From positions 1 to 64,000 of the forward strand of contig CACEJU010000004.1 of the NCBI GenBank assembly GCA_902559885.1: a DNA stretch of 64,000 bases, read 5' to 3'. The notes beneath the pieces were generated by a model. The model searched no databases, was not told the origin of the DNA, and saw nothing but the letters and a program-made list of their open reading frames with translations. Position numbers and translations under genes: made by a program. Shown piece by piece: positions 51,272 to 60,995 of the stretch (position 1 is its first letter; each line of letters begins with the position of its first letter). This DNA is from an uncultured SAR86 cluster bacterium. Its GTDB lineage: Bacteria; Pseudomonadota; Gammaproteobacteria; Magnimaribacterales; D2472.

Positions 51272-53109
51272 AAAACATAAAAAATAAATTATATTTTCTT
51301 CTGTTATTTTTTGTAACTGTAGAACTTTATGCTCAAGAAACATTCATTTTAAATTATGAAGAAGTAGATATAAAAAAAGTTACTCAAGATATTGCACAAT
51401 TTTCTAAAAAAACAATTATTTTAGATCCTAGAGTTAAAGGAAAAATTTCAATATATTCAAATGCAACCTTAGATAGAGATCAGGTTTGGAATGTTTTTTT
51501 AAGAACAATACAGGTTAATGGTTTTAGCGCAATATCAGATAATGGTTTTGTGAGAATTGTTCCTGAGAATGAAGCAACAAGAGACCTAAACTTTGCATTA
51601 GATGAGAGGGCTGATTATGTAACTGAAATAATTGCTCTTAAAAATAGGGGTACTGACGAAGTTCTTCCTATGTTAAAACCTATTACCGGAAGACAATCTC
51701 ATTTATCCAGCATTCCCTCTATCAATTCACTATTAATAGTTGATAGATCAAGTAATGTTGAAAGAATAAAGGATCTATTGAAAGATCTTGATAGAAACAA
51801 TACTGCTAAAATTTCTATCATTGAACTCTCAAGATTATCAGCTACTGAGGCTGTTAGAATTCTTGATAGACTCAAGGCCCAAAACAACCCGGCTATCAAT
51901 AAGTTCATAGCTATTCCATTCACTCCATCTAATTCAGTAATAGTTTCAGCAAATGATTACATTACAAATAATATTAGAGATACCCTTAAGCAGCTTGATG
52001 ATGATGTTAAAACAGATAGCTCAATAGAAGTTATCTATTTAAAGTTTGCTAAAGCTCAAGAGGTTGCCTCGATCTTAAGTTCAGTATCTAGCAGGTTTAA
52101 AAATTCAAATGAAAGAGATCAAACTGTTATTACTCATCATGAAAAGACCAATTCATTAGTAATTTCATCAGATCAAAATAATATTAATAATATTAAAAAT
52201 TTAATCTCAAAGCTTGATATAAGAAGGGCGCAGGTTCTTGTTGAAGCAATAATTGTTGAGTTATCTGAAACAGCAGCAAATACTCTTGGTGTTGAAAGTG
52301 TTTTTTCAGGTGCCAATTCTGAAGAAATACCAATTGGAATGACAAGACTTAATAGTAGTGGTCCTGATTTAGTTTCAATTATTGGCTCAGCATCTGATGA
52401 AGATAATGCTGCACTTTCATCTAGCGCAGTTGCTTCCATATTAAACTCAAAAGGTTTGGTAGCTGGTATTGGTGATCTTACACCTGGTGAGGATAATTTT
52501 GCAGCAATTGTGAATGCAATTCAGGAAGATAAGAATTCAAATATCCTATCAAAACCTTCTATTCTAGCTATGGATAATGAGACTGCTAAATCTTCAGATG
52601 GTCAGGAAATCCCAGTTACAACTGGTGAAAGCTTAGGATCAAATAATCAAAATCCATTTAGAACTACTTCTAGGCAAGAAGTTGGTATTAGTTTAGAGGT
52701 AACTCCACAGATAAATGAAGGAAACTCAGTTTTATTAGATATCAAGATAGAGGTATCAGGGGTTGCAGGAGTCGTTTCCTCAGGAGTTGATTTAATTACT
52801 AATAAAAGAACAATTGAAACTACAGCATTGGTTGAAAATAATGAGATTATGGTTCTTGGTGGTTTGATAGACGAAGATCTTCAAGAAAATGTAAATAAGG
52901 TACCTGTATTAGGCTCTATACCTATATTTGGAAAACTGTTCCAGAGCTCATCGGAGTCAGCAGTCAAAAGAAATCTAATGATTTTTATTAAACCTAGTAT
53001 TATGACTGATGCAGAATCATCGGAATTGATTTCATCAGAAAAATATAATTATATTAAAGCTGAGCAAATAATTAGCGGCAAAGAAAACTTGTTAGAAGAA
53101 TTAGAATAA
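51268..53109 (+). CDS. gspD: T2SS outer-membrane secretin GspD
   Basis: 613 residues with signal peptide (ends LYAQE). N0 domain FILNYEEVDIKKVTQDIAQFSKKTIILDPRVKGKISI, repeated N1-N3 domains (LKNRGTDEVLPMLKPI, LSRLSATEAVRILDRL, LKFAKAQEVASILSSV), then the secretin core with SKPSILAMDNETA, VGISLEVTPQINEG and VLGGLIDEDLQENVNKVPVLGSIPIFGKLF. It forms the export channel. Slightly shorter than enterobacterial GspD; no clear C-terminal S-domain. Confidence 0.95.
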   Translation: MKNIKNKLYFLLLFFVTVELYAQETFILNYEEVDIKKVTQDIAQFSKKTIILDPRVKGKISIYSNATLDRDQVWNVFLRTIQVNGFSAISDNGFVRIVPENEATRDLNFALDERADYVTEIIALKNRGTDEVLPMLKPITGRQSHLSSIPSINSLLIVDRSSNVERIKDLLKDLDRNNTAKISIIELSRLSATEAVRILDRLKAQNNPAINKFIAIPFTPSNSVIVSANDYITNNIRDTLKQLDDDVKTDSSIEVIYLKFAKAQEVASILSSVSSRFKNSNERDQTVITHHEKTNSLVISSDQNNINNIKNLISKLDIRRAQVLVEAIIVELSETAANTLGVESVFSGANSEEIPIGMTRLNSSGPDLVSIIGSASDEDNAALSSSAVASILNSKGLVAGIGDLTPGEDNFAAIVNAIQEDKNSNILSKPSILAMDNETAKSSDGQEIPVTTGESLGSNNQNPFRTTSRQEVGISLEVTPQINEGNSVLLDIKIEVSGVAGVVSSGVDLITNKRTIETTALVENNEIMVLGGLIDEDLQENVNKVPVLGSIPIFGKLFQSSSESAVKRNLMIFIKPSIMTDAESSELISSEKYNYIKAEQIISGKENLLEELE

Positions 53110-53117
53110 AGTTAGCT

Positions 53118-54611
53118 ATGTTAGATTTTGAAAAAGCTACAAAACTTCTTCCCTATGAGTTTACTAAAGATAACAATATCATTGCTTTTCAAGATGATGA
53201 TTTAATTGAAGTCTTGCACTGTGAAGAAATCAATATACAGCTTTATACTGAAATTAGAAGATATATAGGAACTTCATTCAAACTTACGAAGTTATCGCAA
53301 ATAGAGTTTAATGACATACTAACATCTAACTTTGCAGCTGATGAAGATCAAAATAATGATATTGCTGAAGAACTCGATGATGAATTTAATCTCGAAGAGT
53401 TTGCCGGTTCAATTAATGCTACAGAGGACCTCCTTAGCGGTAGCAATGATGCTCCTATCATAAAACTTATAAATGGAATTATAAGCAAAGCAATCAAATC
53501 TAGAGCTAGTGACATACATTTTGAGCCATACGAGGATCAGCTTATTGTTAGATATAGAGTAGATGGAATTATGCAACAAGTATTATCTCAAGAGAGTAAA
53601 CTCTCATCTGTTTTAATATCTAGAATTAAAATAATGTCTGGTTTGGATATTTCTGAAAGAAGGCTTCCACAAGATGGAAGGGTATCTTTATCATTAGGTG
53701 ATAAAAGTATTGATGTAAGGGTTTCAACTTTACCTTCTTCATATGGTGAAAGAATTGTATTAAGAATACTAGATAAAAATACATCACAAATTAATATATC
53801 TGATCTTGGTTTTCCTGAATCTATTCTTAACTCTTATAAATCTTCTCTAAGAAATTCTGAGGGTATTATTTTAATTACAGGCCCAACAGGCTCAGGCAAA
53901 ACAACTACCCTATATGCAGGTTTAAGATCTCTAAGCGATTCTTCTCAGAACATCCTTACCGTTGAAGATCCTATTGAATATACATTAAAGGGAATTGGTC
54001 AAACACAAGTAAATGATAAGACTGGATATACTTTTGCTAGAGGTCTTAGAGCAATATTAAGGCAAGACCCTGATGTGGTTATGGTCGGAGAGATGAGAGA
54101 TATTGAAACAGCTGAAATAGGAATTCAGGCTAGCTTAACTGGGCATTTAGTCCTATCAACTGTGCATACTAATTCAGCCATAGCTGCTATAACTAGATTG
54201 AGAGACATGGGAATTGAGTCATTCTTGCTTTCCTCAAGTCTTAAAACGATTATTTCGCAAAGATTAGTAAGAAGGTTGTGCAACCAATGTAAAACAAAAA
54301 CAAAAACAGATGCAGATATTTCCTCATCCTTTCATATACCAATAGATAAAGACATATACAAAGCAAATGGTTGTGAGCATTGTAATATGACAGGGTATCA
54401 AGGCAGAATCGCAATATCTGAATGTGTGGAAGTTGATAAAAAATTGAAAGATCTTATTCATAATAACGCTTCTGAAAATGAAATGAATGAGTATGTTTTT
54501 AAAAATACTAAATCCATCGATCAGGTTTCTATTGAATTAGTATTAAATGGAACTACTTCAATTGAAGAATTAATTAGAATTAATAATATCAAGGATAATG
54601 GCGACTTATAG
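53118..54611 (+). CDS. gspE: T2SS ATPase GspE
   Basis: 497 residues. An acidic region near 75-100, then the ATPase core with ASDIHFEPYED, Walker A GPTGSGKTTT at about residue 255, Asp box, Walker B in RQDPDVVMVGEMRD and His box LVLSTVHTNSA. A tetracysteine zinc motif (LCNQCK ... GCEHCNMTGYQGR) lies in the C-terminal domain. It powers pseudopilus assembly. It overlaps gspF by 14 bases. Confidence 0.95.
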   Translation: MLDFEKATKLLPYEFTKDNNIIAFQDDDLIEVLHCEEINIQLYTEIRRYIGTSFKLTKLSQIEFNDILTSNFAADEDQNNDIAEELDDEFNLEEFAGSINATEDLLSGSNDAPIIKLINGIISKAIKSRASDIHFEPYEDQLIVRYRVDGIMQQVLSQESKLSSVLISRIKIMSGLDISERRLPQDGRVSLSLGDKSIDVRVSTLPSSYGERIVLRILDKNTSQINISDLGFPESILNSYKSSLRNSEGIILITGPTGSGKTTTLYAGLRSLSDSSQNILTVEDPIEYTLKGIGQTQVNDKTGYTFARGLRAILRQDPDVVMVGEMRDIETAEIGIQASLTGHLVLSTVHTNSAIAAITRLRDMGIESFLLSSSLKTIISQRLVRRLCNQCKTKTKTDADISSSFHIPIDKDIYKANGCEHCNMTGYQGRIAISECVEVDKKLKDLIHNNASENEMNEYVFKNTKSIDQVSIELVLNGTTSIEELIRINNIKDNGDL

Positions 54612-55794
54612 TTATATTGCCTTTGATGTAGATGGTAAAAAGAAAAAAGGCTTTGTATCAGCTCAAAGTGAAAAAATAGCAAGAGCAGAGTTAAAAAAGT
54701 TAAATCTCAAGGCTCATACTGTTAAAGAATCAAATAAAGATATTTCTAAAAACACCAAAATCAAAGAGAAAGATCTTTCAGTAGCTACTAGACAGCTTGC
54801 GACATTACTCGATGCTAATTTATCTATTAATGATGCTCTAAAAATAACGGCAGATCAAATAAATAATAAAAAACTAGCAGAAGTATTTTATATACTTAGA
54901 GAAGAAATTATTCAGGGAAAACGACTTGCTAGTTCAATGGCCAAGTTCCCAAACATTTTTTCAAGCACCTATATATCTTTAGTTGCCGCTGGTGATTCAT
55001 CCGGTAATCTATCTAAGATTTTTAATGATTTAGCAGAATACCTAGAAGACTCAATTGGCACAAGGCAAAAAATAATGAGTGCCTTAACATATCCAATAAT
55101 ACTTTTTTCTTTTTCTATATTGGTAATAATTGGATTACTAATCTTTGTTTTACCTACTGTGGTTGATCAATTTACAAGGTCTGGAACAGAGTTACCCGCA
55201 TTAACATCATTCTTATTGACAATTTCAAACAACATTTTTTTGATTATGGTCACAATATTTTTAATTGGTATTTCAATTTTTTTAGTTTATAAAAATTTCA
55301 TTAGAAACCCTAAAAATCATATTTCTGCTCATTTAAAATTTTTAAAAATTCCATTGCTTGGAAAATTTTTGTTATATGTTCAGCTTGAAAGATATACGAA
55401 AACAATGTCATTACTTCTTGCATCAGGCTTAAATTTAGATAAAGCAATGATTGATGGTCAGGTAGTTGTTACAAATAAATATATTGAAGACACTCTTTCG
55501 GAGATAAAAAATAATGTTTTAGAAGGAAAGGATTTTGCTATTGCTATTCAAAAAGATGGTATCTTTCCTGATATTTTTAAACAACTTATCTCAAGCGGAT
55601 ATAGATCAGGAAATTTATCTAAAATGTTTTTAAAAACATCTATATATTTAAAAAATGAAATTGAATCAAAGAGATCTATTTTTCTTTCTTTATTAGATCC
55701 TTTTGTGATAATTTTTATGGGTGGATTTATAATGCTTATTGTTCTAGCTATACTTATCCCTATAATGCAAATGAACACTTTAACTTTAGGATAA
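54598..55794 (+). CDS. gspF: T2SS inner-membrane platform protein GspF
   Basis: 398 residues. Two repeated cytoplasmic GspF domains (about 60-180 and 260-380; RQLATLLDANLSINDALK and TKTMSLLLASGLNLDKAM) separated by membrane helices at about 165-190 and 215-235, and a last helix at 365-390. AAGGA precedes the ATG. gspG starts on the last base of its stop codon. Confidence 0.95.
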   Translation: MATYSYIAFDVDGKKKKGFVSAQSEKIARAELKKLNLKAHTVKESNKDISKNTKIKEKDLSVATRQLATLLDANLSINDALKITADQINNKKLAEVFYILREEIIQGKRLASSMAKFPNIFSSTYISLVAAGDSSGNLSKIFNDLAEYLEDSIGTRQKIMSALTYPIILFSFSILVIIGLLIFVLPTVVDQFTRSGTELPALTSFLLTISNNIFLIMVTIFLIGISIFLVYKNFIRNPKNHISAHLKFLKIPLLGKFLLYVQLERYTKTMSLLLASGLNLDKAMIDGQVVVTNKYIEDTLSEIKNNVLEGKDFAIAIQKDGIFPDIFKQLISSGYRSGNLSKMFLKTSIYLKNEIESKRSIFLSLLDPFVIIFMGGFIMLIVLAILIPIMQMNTLTLG

Positions 55795-56225
55795 TGAAAA
55801 ATAAAAAAAATAAAGGATTTAGCTTAATTGAATTGATGGCAGTTGTTGTAATAATAGGTATCTTAGCTTCTATAGTTGTTGTTAATGTTGCTCCAATATT
55901 TCAAAGAGCGTACCTTGAAAAAATTAGAGCTGATATAACTCAAGTTTCAAAAGCCCTTGAGTTATATAGATTCAATGAGATGACATACCCTTCAACAGAC
56001 CAAGGCCTTGATGCTCTTGTGAAGCCTCATACTGATTTAAAGAATCCCTTTTTATTTCCAGAAAATGGTTACATCTCCTCATTGCCATTAGATCCATGGG
56101 GAAGACAATATATCTATGAATATCCTCCAAATAAATCTAATTCCTATGATTTATATACATTGGGCGCAGATGGTATAGAAGGTGGCACAGGTGAAAATAC
56201 CGATTTTGGTAACTGGATGCAATAA
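55794..56225 (+). CDS. gspG: T2SS major pseudopilin GspG
   Basis: 143 residues. Prepilin leader ending KNKG, cut before FSLIELMAVVVIIGILASIVV with Glu at +5; the C-terminal half has YPSTDQGLDALV, PWGRQYIYEYPP and DLYTLGADGIEGGTGENTD, the calcium-binding end of GspG. It is the main subunit of the pseudopilus. Confidence 0.96.
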   Translation: MKNKKNKGFSLIELMAVVVIIGILASIVVVNVAPIFQRAYLEKIRADITQVSKALELYRFNEMTYPSTDQGLDALVKPHTDLKNPFLFPENGYISSLPLDPWGRQYIYEYPPNKSNSYDLYTLGADGIEGGTGENTDFGNWMQ

Positions 56226-56712
56226 GCTCAACAAGGGTTTTACTTTAATTGAGCTTCTGGTCTCAATAATTATTATTGGACTTATATCATCAATAGTTTT
56301 TATTAATTTTTCAGTTGTAGATTCTTTTGAAAAAAATACAAACTCTTTGAAATCTTCATTTAATTATTTATCGGAAGAGAGTATGTTATCTGGCTCTATG
56401 ATTGGTTGGTATGCAAATAATAAATCAGCAAAAGCTTTTTACTTAACAAACTCAGGAGATAGAATTGTTGAAAGAAATTTATATTTGCCAAAATCTAATT
56501 GGGACAATTGGGAAAATGATAAAAAAATTTTTATTTCACCTGAGGGTATCGAAACTATTATTGAAAATGAGTTTGTTCCAAAACCATACTTAATTTTTTT
56601 TCCAGACGGTCAAAACTCAGGCGGGGTATTAAATATCGAATTTGATTCTGAGTTATATACAATTCAAATTGATAAAAATGGAACTATTAAAACAAAATAT
56701 GAAAGATACTAA
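56191..56712 (+). CDS. gspH: T2SS minor pseudopilin GspH
   Basis: 173 residues from GTG 56191, preferred because AGAAGG lies 8 bases upstream; GTG 56182 and TTG 56206 are alternatives. Leader ending NKLNKG, then FTLIELLVSIIIIGLISSIVF. The soluble part is weakly conserved. It overlaps the end of gspG by 35 bases and gspI by 14, which is unusually deep even for this compact operon. Confidence 0.85.
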   Translation: MKIPILVTGCNKLNKGFTLIELLVSIIIIGLISSIVFINFSVVDSFEKNTNSLKSSFNYLSEESMLSGSMIGWYANNKSAKAFYLTNSGDRIVERNLYLPKSNWDNWENDKKIFISPEGIETIIENEFVPKPYLIFFPDGQNSGGVLNIEFDSELYTIQIDKNGTIKTKYERY

Positions 56713-57055
56713 TGGCTTTAGCTTAATAGAAGTAGTTGTTGCTTTGTTGATATTTTCTTTATCAGTTATAACAATTTATCAACTTATAACCTCAACAAGC
56801 ATATCAATTTTTAATCTTGAAGATCGATTTCTAGCAAAGGAGGTAGCAAACAATAGAATCTCTCTCATTAACACTATAGAAAAACCTATAAATAAACAGC
56901 CAAGAAACGGTGTTATGAACATGGGGGGCAAAAATTGGTATTGGAAAGAAGAGTTTACTTCATCATATTCTGCAGAGGTTTTTGAATTTGAAATTATTAT
57001 TAGCGATTCACAAAGCAAGCCAATATATAAAGTGAATGGATATATAAATGAATAA
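56699..57055 (+). CDS. gspI: T2SS minor pseudopilin GspI
   Basis: 118 residues from ATG 56699, which gives a six-residue leader MKDTNG before FSLIEVVVALLIFSLSVITI; earlier starts would add a long non-prepilin tail. KEVANNRISLI and the later GKNWYWKEEF segment are GspI-like. Overlaps gspH and gspJ. Confidence 0.87.
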   Translation: MKDTNGFSLIEVVVALLIFSLSVITIYQLITSTSISIFNLEDRFLAKEVANNRISLINTIEKPINKQPRNGVMNMGGKNWYWKEEFTSSYSAEVFEFEIIISDSQSKPIYKVNGYINE

Positions 57056-57641
57056 AGGCTTTACATTAATTGAGATAATAATTTCATTAATTATTTTATC
57101 TATAATACTTTTAATATCATCAAACTTACTCAAATCATCTATCAACTATCAAGAGGCTACAAATTTAAAACTAAAAAAAATCAATGAATTAAATTTAGCT
57201 TCGACTATTATTAGAAGAGATTTAAGACAAGCAGTAAATGTTCCTAGTAGAGATTTTTTTGGAAACAAAGAGAAGGGAACTTTTAATGGGGATTATGCAA
57301 ATAAGAGCGTTTCATTTAATTCATATATAAACGATATTTCAATTAATACCTCTCCAATAAAAAAAATATTATATTTTTCAGATGATAATACTCTTTATAG
57401 GAGACAGTATTTTTCTTCCAGCCCATATAAAACTGACGATTATTTTGAATCAGCACTTATTAGTAATGTTTCTGATGTCACTTTTACCTATATGCATGAG
57501 AGAAGATGGCATAATTCGTGGCCCGTAGGAGAGATTACATCAAGAAAAATACCATCATTGGTTAGAGTTGATTTTAAAATCAATAATAATGACTATTACT
57601 GGTTAATTGAACCAGATATTAATAATGTATATCAGCAATAA
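57048..57641 (+). CDS. gspJ: T2SS minor pseudopilin GspJ
   Basis: 197 residues. Very short leader MNKG, then FTLIEIIISLIILSIILLISS. STIIRRDLRQAVN and the late VRVDFKINNNDYYWLIEPD match the GspJ pattern. Overlaps gspI by eight bases and gspK by 17. Confidence 0.88.
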   Translation: MNKGFTLIEIIISLIILSIILLISSNLLKSSINYQEATNLKLKKINELNLASTIIRRDLRQAVNVPSRDFFGNKEKGTFNGDYANKSVSFNSYINDISINTSPIKKILYFSDDNTLYRRQYFSSSPYKTDDYFESALISNVSDVTFTYMHERRWHNSWPVGEITSRKIPSLVRVDFKINNNDYYWLIEPDINNVYQQ

Positions 57642-58599
57642 AAATAAAGGAGTGGTTTTATTATCAGTTCTGATGGTAATTTTACTGTTATCATCAATTG
57701 CAGCATACCTTGGTAATAAATATTTTATTTCGCTTAAAAGATTTGCCTATTTAGAATATCAAACTCATGCTATCAATTATTATAGAGGCGTAGAATCAAT
57801 CTCAATAAATAGGATAAAAGAAGAAATTGATGCTAATAAAAAATATTTACCTAGAAACCATCCTCTTTTAAATGATACATTTTCTTATGAAGCTAATAAT
57901 GGCTTTATAAAAACTACTGTTAAAGATATCTCAAATTGTATCAATGTTAATAGCTTAGTAAGATTAGAAAACAATCAATTAAAAGATAATTCCGAAAACA
58001 TTAAAAGAGTTAAAAAGCTATTTGATTTATTAGAAATTGATGAAATTTATGCAAATGAATTTATAGATCAGGCCATTGATTGGATTGATAAAGATTCAGA
58101 CCCAAGACCATATGGTCTCGAGGACTATTACTACACAGGACCTCTAGTTAATCCAAAGCATTATTCAGGCATGAGGTATTTTTATGATCTAAATGAGTTG
58201 AAGTCGCTCCCTGTTTCACGAATTATTGGTTGGAATCATATAGTAGAAAACTTTTGTGCTCTACCTATAACTGAGAGGTCTTACATAAATATAAATACTT
58301 TTAAAAAAGGTGAGGGCATCATGCTTGCTTCGGCTTTTGAGGAATTAAGTATAGATGATGCTGAATATGTAATATTTAATATGCCTGAGGAGGGCTTTGA
58401 TGAATTAAATACATTTTTTAATAATTTTTCAAATATTGATTTTGGTGATGTTTATACTGATATAAATTTTTCTACAAATAAATTTTTATTAGTATCAGAG
58501 TTAATTACAGATGAGTTTAATTCAAAATCTCAAATAACAATTTACTATGGTAACAATAAGAATGGAGATATTCTTGCAAGAACATATAATGGTATTTAA
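57625..58599 (+). CDS. gspK: T2SS minor pseudopilin GspK
   Basis: 324 residues from ATG 57625. Leader MYISNKNKG, then VVLLSVLMVILLLSSIAAYL; position +5 is not Glu, as is normal for GspK, the tip subunit. Large helical domain with DQAIDWIDKDSDPRPYGLEDYYY, the metal-site region, and YININTFKKGEGIMLASAF. Overlaps gspJ by 17 bases. Confidence 0.9.
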   Translation: MYISNKNKGVVLLSVLMVILLLSSIAAYLGNKYFISLKRFAYLEYQTHAINYYRGVESISINRIKEEIDANKKYLPRNHPLLNDTFSYEANNGFIKTTVKDISNCINVNSLVRLENNQLKDNSENIKRVKKLFDLLEIDEIYANEFIDQAIDWIDKDSDPRPYGLEDYYYTGPLVNPKHYSGMRYFYDLNELKSLPVSRIIGWNHIVENFCALPITERSYININTFKKGEGIMLASAFEELSIDDAEYVIFNMPEEGFDELNTFFNNFSNIDFGDVYTDINFSTNKFLLVSELITDEFNSKSQITIYYGNNKNGDILARTYNGI

Positions 58600-59693
58600 T
58601 GAATATATTTATAACTAAATTTTTAAACAAAAATTTTGATCAGATTGAATTATTTCAGTCAGAATCGAATGAAGTTTATAAGACAGATTTAGCAGGCTTA
58701 GCTGAATGCATTGATAGTTATGCGACTTTAATATTTCTGCTGCCTTGTTCTAAATACTCAACATATGAATTTGAATATGATTCTTCTTTATCTCATAACA
58801 TTAATGAATCAAATTTCATTTCAGAAATTGATTCTTATGTAGTTAATGATATATCAACTCAAAATATAGTATTTAACAACAATCAAGCATTTTTAATTGA
58901 TAGAGACTTTCTTGACTCTATTAATACTGCATTAAGCAATGTAAATGCAAAAATTTACTTAATTCCAGAACACTTAACACTATCAGATCAAATTAAAGAA
59001 TTTAATCTTGAATTAGAAGATGAGCATTTAATAATTTCTAATGGGATACCTCTAAGAATATCTAAAGAAATGCTAAGTAGTAATTCTTTGTTTGCTGATC
59101 TAAACAAAATCAGCGCCGTTAAGGTCGAAGACTACTTTGATCAAAAATTTATTAGCGATCTTATAGCCAACCTCAATAAATTACCAAATATATTTAAATT
59201 TGATATATCTATAAGGTCTTTAAAATTACATTTAGGTATTTCAAAAAAACTTTTTTATGGTTTAGTAGCATCATTATTATTAATATTCTTCATTCCTTTC
59301 GGAATTTCAGCTTTGGCAGAAAAAAAACATGATGAGTATAAACAGGGCATATATCAAATTTTTAGGGCTCTTGATTACAACTCAACAAATATATCTAATC
59401 CTAAAAGGCAAGCAGACTTGATTGCTGATAATTTTGACTTATCTCAACAAAATACATTTCAAATGCCTAATTTAGAATTCATTGAGAGATTTGGTGTTGA
59501 AAATGTTTATAGGATTAATATTCAACCAATTGATGGAACAGCAAAAATTTATATAAAAGATTTTCCATCAAATCAACTTAGTGCATTATTAGCAGTATCA
59601 TCATCTTTTGATATTAATATTTTAGAAAGAAATATAAATACTGAAAGCGGCTTATCTAGCGGCTTTATTTTGATAGGGACAGATAATGTTTAA
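58599..59693 (+). CDS. gspL: T2SS inner-membrane protein GspL
   Basis: 364 residues. Cytoplasmic actin-like N-terminal domain (about 1-205), one membrane helix (about 215-237, LFYGLVASLLLIFFIPFGIS) and a ferredoxin-like periplasmic domain. It recruits GspE. Sequence is divergent; position between gspK and gspM supports it. Confidence 0.85.
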   Translation: MNIFITKFLNKNFDQIELFQSESNEVYKTDLAGLAECIDSYATLIFLLPCSKYSTYEFEYDSSLSHNINESNFISEIDSYVVNDISTQNIVFNNNQAFLIDRDFLDSINTALSNVNAKIYLIPEHLTLSDQIKEFNLELEDEHLIISNGIPLRISKEMLSSNSLFADLNKISAVKVEDYFDQKFISDLIANLNKLPNIFKFDISIRSLKLHLGISKKLFYGLVASLLLIFFIPFGISALAEKKHDEYKQGIYQIFRALDYNSTNISNPKRQADLIADNFDLSQQNTFQMPNLEFIERFGVENVYRINIQPIDGTAKIYIKDFPSNQLSALLAVSSSFDINILERNINTESGLSSGFILIGTDNV

Positions 59694-60132
59694 TATTTCG
59701 TCCCTAAAGCCAAGAGAAAAATTTTTATTATTAATTATGATGTCTTTGATTGCTTTTATACTAATATTTTTTATTGCAAATAATGCCTTTAGTAGGCTTG
59801 CATCTTCTCAAGATAAATTGACATCTATTCAATCAGATTATGAGCATGTTCTAAAACGATATCAGCAGATTGAGAGATCAATAAATACAGAGATCTCTCA
59901 AGATAAGACAAAGCTTTTAGAAGCCCTTAAGACTTATATAGCGACTACAAATGTTAATTTAAATACTATAGATATAATTGAAAGCAATTTAGTTTTAAAA
60001 GTAACTTCGCCAGATATTGATAACTCTATTCAATTCATAAATAACATAGGCAGCAAATACAATCTAAAAATTTCAAGTATAGAATTACAAAGGGAAGGTC
60101 AAAAAATAGAACTAGAATTAGTTATAAGTTAG
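59686..60132 (+). CDS. gspM: T2SS inner-membrane protein GspM
   Basis: 148 residues: LKPREKFLLLIMMSLIAFILIFFI (membrane helix about 14-32), a coiled-coil stretch (about 40-75) and a small C-terminal domain. It stabilises GspL. Last gsp gene; no gspN follows. Its TAG overlaps the stop of the convergent ppx gene by four bases. Confidence 0.85.
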   Translation: MFNISSLKPREKFLLLIMMSLIAFILIFFIANNAFSRLASSQDKLTSIQSDYEHVLKRYQQIERSINTEISQDKTKLLEALKTYIATTNVNLNTIDIIESNLVLKVTSPDIDNSIQFINNIGSKYNLKISSIELQREGQKIELELVIS

Positions 60133-60995
60133 TTTTTTTTATTTTGTATCTCTATTTTTTTTGAGTATAACTCATGAAAGAGCTTTACAGCTATTGAATC
60201 TGAGACACCCCATTTAGTTGATTTAATTTTTGTAATATTTGTACACTCAATAATTTTTTTGAATATCTCTAATGCATTATCAATAACATCAGCTCGATCA
60301 GGCGATAAATTTAATTTTTTTATTTTATTATCAGTAGAAAAATTAGTCAGCTCTGAATATTTATTCATGAACACATCGCTTGACATAGAGTCTTCATTGA
60401 AGATATTTAAAAAAGTTCTTATGTTTCCGCCTAATCCTATAAGTTTTTTTGGTAGCCTATTATTATGTAACCAGCTTTCAAGTTTATTCCATTCATTTTC
60501 TAGATCTTTTTTGTGTAACATTCTCACTGCACCAAGCTGAAATGATTTAATTTTAATTTTTCCATTTTTATAAAAAAATAATTCAGTACTGCCACCACCT
60601 ACATCAACAAAAATTTTATTTTCACTATTTTCTGATTTTGGATGAAATCTTATTAATTTGGCCTCCTCAAGCCCTGAAATAATTCTTATAGGATGCTCAA
60701 TTTCATTTTCTACATACCTTCGCGCATCTTCAGAATTTGAAGTATCCCTGAAAGCTGATGTCGCCACGATTTCAAAATGTTTAATATTGTTTTTTTCAAA
60801 ATATTGCTCATATTTTTTTAGAGTATCTACTAGTTTATTTAATGTTGTTTGTGACAGGTAACCATTTTGAAAAACCTCAGTACCTAATCTAATGGGAGTC
60901 CTTATACCATCCAAAAAATTAATTGATGTTGGAGTTGTATCAAAAATCTTCGACTTAACGGCGTTTGTTCCTATATCAACTGCAGCTATCTTCAT
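60129..60995 (-). CDS. Ppx/GppA-family exopolyphosphatase / pppGpp phosphatase
   Basis: 288 residues of the ASKHA fold. Phosphate-1 motif VDIGTNAVKSKIFD, ATSAFRDTSN, GLEEAKLI, phosphate-2 motif FVDVGGGSTELFF, then SFQLGAVRM and a degenerate LIGLGGNIR. It would remove terminal phosphates from polyphosphate or from pppGpp; only the short catalytic module is present, without the C-terminal HD-like domain of E. coli Ppx. It abuts ppk2 (one-base overlap), so a polyphosphate role is favoured. Confidence 0.85.
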   Translation of the reverse strand: MKIAAVDIGTNAVKSKIFDTTPTSINFLDGIRTPIRLGTEVFQNGYLSQTTLNKLVDTLKKYEQYFEKNNIKHFEIVATSAFRDTSNSEDARRYVENEIEHPIRIISGLEEAKLIRFHPKSENSENKIFVDVGGGSTELFFYKNGKIKIKSFQLGAVRMLHKKDLENEWNKLESWLHNNRLPKKLIGLGGNIRTFLNIFNEDSMSSDVFMNKYSELTNFSTDNKIKKLNLSPDRADVIDNALEIFKKIIECTNITKIKSTKWGVSDSIAVKLFHELYSKKIEIQNKKN

